64,000 bases of DNA from Rostratula benghalensis (taxonomy: Eukaryota; Chordata; Aves; Charadriiformes; Rostratulidae), in contig VXAI01000097.1 in NCBI GenBank assembly GCA_013399305.1, positions 2,899,298 to 2,963,297 of the forward strand, in the 5' to 3' direction. A program made the position numbers and the translations under genes. This document shows, piece by piece, positions 61,462 to 64,000 of the stretch; the first letter of the stretch is position 1; every line of letters starts with the position of its first letter. The notes below the pieces were generated by a model. The model was not told the origin of the DNA. It saw nothing but the letters and a program-made list of their open reading frames with translations, and did no database searches.

Positions 61462-64000
61462 ATATGCAAAAGTGTGATGGGCTGGGATCCGCCAGTGTTA
61501 AAGCATATATAAAATAATAGTATGATTGCAATAATGAGTTGCCTAACACAGTTCTAAGTAGCCCTGTCTGAAATAGCATACCTACACACTAGAGATTTAA
61601 AAATTAGATCTCCAATGAGTTTTCAAGAGAAGACTTTTCACATCTTTATCTAGAAAAGCAAGAGAAATCTGAAATGGCAAAAAAAAGGCATTGGCTAGTG
61701 GTAAAGAAAGAAAATACGGTTCCAAGTGAGTAAGAAAACTATTGCTGGGATGTACTAATCTGCTTAACTGGTAAACTTATTTGGATGCCCAGTACAGGGG
61801 TATGAATGGCTTTGGGGTCACTTGTAAGACTTGCTGATAAGAAAACAAATACTGGTTTCAGAGACACGATCTTTATCCAGTATTTCTTCCAACACTTTGA
61901 ACTTGTCTATACCCTCCAAAGTAGATGTTGGAGACTGCAATCTGAGAGACAGATCATAAAGATATATTGAAGCAAATACGGTGTGGAACAGGATTATGTG
62001 GCTGCAGGGGGGCAGGTGCAGGAAACGGGGAGCATTTGATGGCGAGAACACCTTGGGCTTGTGCTTTCACAAAGGACGTTTGAACAACTGAGAAGTACAC
62101 TCCAAGGCTGAAGGCATCATGCTTCCCATAAAACATACAGAACTGAGACAGGATTTAGGAAGTAAATCAGGCTGCTTCTCATTTCATACAATGTATATAA
62201 ATGGCATCTGGTGCCTTAAACACCATAGTATATAGCAAGGATATTTAAATATATAACTTTCCCCTTTAAATCTACAGTACATAAAAACAGCAGACTTGCC
62301 AAATATTAAGCCAAACTTGAAGGCCAAAGGCCAAGCCATTTGTATTATGGAGTTCTAGAAAACTCACTAAGCAAAACATTCCACAAATAGCATTGCTCCA
62401 TTTTGAACAAACTCACCATGTAAAACGTGCCTTGTCTTACTCATCTCATATCCTCCAGAACAAATCTTCCATTGCACAAAAGTCAAACCACATGAAATCA
62501 GAAACAGAATGGAACTGTTCTGGAAAACTAGTAAGCAGATACTACAGCCTAGAGATCCGTGCCTTATCTACACCTCTACAGTGGAGGTAGTGTATTTCCC
62601 AAATCTAAATACAAATGTTGAAGAACAAAATAGCACAACCAAAGTTGGTCTTATCACAGAAACTAAAATATTTTAGAGAAGGAAAATCAGAATTATTAAA
62701 TAATGACTATCAGTACATGTCTGCTCCAAAAATAATTTTTAAATCCTTCACATTTCTTCCAGTAATGTGCATATTCATTAAAAAAATAGCAAGTATTTTA
62801 TTTATTTCAAAACCATGAGTTATGAGCATACTGATAAAAGCATTGGAAGGTTATTAGCTTCTCTGACCGTGTTTAGACTCTGGGGTGTTGGAATTGCTGA
62901 GATTTTCAGTGATGAATGTGAACTTGGAAGCAGGTTAAAACAGAAAATACAGTATGACCTACAGGTTGTCAGACACAGGAAGAATGTGTTGTGTGCTAAA
63001 TGTTAACCAGAGACAAGAGAGGAACCATTTATCTGAAAAATCTGGCTATAAAATGTAGAGAAATAAAATTACAACAGAGAATAATCTGTACTTTATATCA
63101 ACTAGTTCACGGTACTCACTGCAATCTGAGAGCATCCATTAAGAAATCTTAGGACATTTATTCAATAATCATTGACATGTGCAAACTACTGCTTGCAGAT
63201 AAATAACAGCCATATTTATTGTTATTAATATGAACATTTGGCCTCATTTTTATATTTTTTTTGACAGAAAGTCTGTTTTGTCTGAAAAACCTGTTTTCTC
63301 TGGAATTTATTCACTACTACTTAATTACATAGAATGAAGATCTCCTTTTTGCCTGTAATGCATTTGTTTGTCCATGAAAGGAATATTAGATACTACATCA
63401 AAGCATTCCCAGTATGAGAGTGCCAAACACTGGTCTGTCTCAAAAAGAGGAAAACAAATTTCACTCCTTATACAGACCCTAGCTAGTCTGCAGCAGAGCA
63501 GACTATGCTGACCCAAGTACCCAAGAAAGCAAGGGGAGTCAGGCACTGGCACCATCCCTGGCACAGCCCCAGACAGGACTTTTCCCAAAGAGCAGTATGG
63601 ATGAGACCACACTGCTGGCTGCATGGAGGGCTTAGCATGTAGACACAAGCTCTACTGTGGCACTTTCCTGTACCCATCTTATTTACTAGTTACATACACA
63701 AAATAAGGTTAAAGGAATAGGTCAGTCAGTCTAACAGCTCCGTATCTTGCTGGGATAATCTGAACTCTTCATTAAACTAGCTGGGCAATAGCCCATTAAG
63801 ATGAATTTGATTCATACTTCAACATCAACCTCTGGTTTATGCTTCATATATCTGAAACAAGATCAACCAAAATAGCTGAAAAGGCTACAGTGATTATTGA
63901 TATAAAACTATATCTGCATACTTTCCAAAAGTAATACTAAAACAGCAGGGAAAATTACAATTTCCTCTAAAGGGGTGTATTCAGTAATTTGTGAACTCAA

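Larger units (their letters stand above)
19915..64000 (-). other. PRKAR2B: PRKAR2B gene, PKA regulatory subunit RII-beta (5' end off window)
   Basis: RII-beta holds PKA catalytic subunits inactive and is anchored by AKAPs; cAMP binding to its two C-terminal domains releases the kinase (established). Nine exons join in frame into 304 residues from Val of the RRAS-V junction to the stop, exactly the number expected from human residue 115 to 418. Domain A has its phosphate-binding cassette [15 protein letters not shown] (exon 6); domain B has [15 protein letters not shown] (exon 10). The Glu and Arg that contact cAMP are present in both. The docking/dimerization domain and pseudosubstrate site are encoded off the right edge, beyond an intron of at least 22.3 kb. 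Near-identity to human makes RII-beta rather than RII-alpha certain (QQ-type tail absent; ends NMDIADPSA). Confidence 0.96.
41700..64000 (-). other. PRKAR2B intron 2 (partial, at least 22.3 kb)
   Basis: I searched the minus strand for the exon that should end in RRAS and found none, so it lies right of the window. The intron holds a degenerate antisense CR1 (42310-44480), two sense CR1 3' ends (51075-51341 and 54490-55140), small tandem and inverted repeats, and homopolymer tracts. No other gene is supportable. Confidence 0.8.

Noticed and set aside
1..64000. CRISPR arrays, tRNA or rRNA genes, bacterial operons, intact retroviral or DNA-transposon genes
   Set aside because: Looked for on both strands; none is present in recognizable form. 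The window is ordinary vertebrate two-gene sequence.

Overview
This window is vertebrate nuclear DNA, most likely from a bird. It is AT-rich and intron-dominated, with one very GC-rich promoter that contains an unsequenced gap. Its interspersed repeats are almost all CR1-type LINE fragments, with no Alu-like or L1-like sequence seen. The species cannot be named from the sequence.

Two protein-coding genes lie on the minus strand, both cut by the window edges. HBP1 (HMG-box transcription factor 1) occupies 1 to about 12,400: a 5' exon in a CpG island plus eight coding exons for roughly residues 1-465. The last exons, which finish the HMG box, lie off the left edge. PRKAR2B (type II-beta regulatory subunit of cAMP-dependent protein kinase) occupies about 19,915 to beyond 64,000. 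Nine consecutive exons encode the last 304 residues, including both cyclic-nucleotide-binding domains, followed by a 3' UTR of about 2 kb. The exons for the dimerization/docking domain and the inhibitor motif lie off the right edge. PRKAR2B upstream of HBP1 on the same strand is the arrangement of human 7q22. Every splice junction listed was checked for GT/AG and phase, and all exons join in frame.

Layout: 1-8,054 HBP1 coding exons and introns; 8,055-12,312 HBP1 intron 1, with an antisense CR1 and, at its GC-rich end, a 255-bp N gap; 12,313-13,140 HBP1 exon 1 and promoter, with a near-consensus ZNF143-type element, CCAAT boxes and AP-1/CNC-type sites; 13,150-19,900 intergenic; 19,915-41,699 PRKAR2B 3' UTR and nine exons; 41,700-64,000 one large PRKAR2B intron with a long degenerate antisense CR1 and two sense CR1 3' ends. 

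No prokaryotic system, CRISPR array, intact mobile element or new multi-gene system was found. The most interesting points are a possible in-frame upstream start in HBP1 exon 1, tandem in-frame splice donors in HBP1 exon 6, the ZNF143-type promoter element, a nested hairpin in the PRKAR2B 3' UTR, a perfect 47-bp tandem duplication, and a diverged repeat pair in the large PRKAR2B intron.
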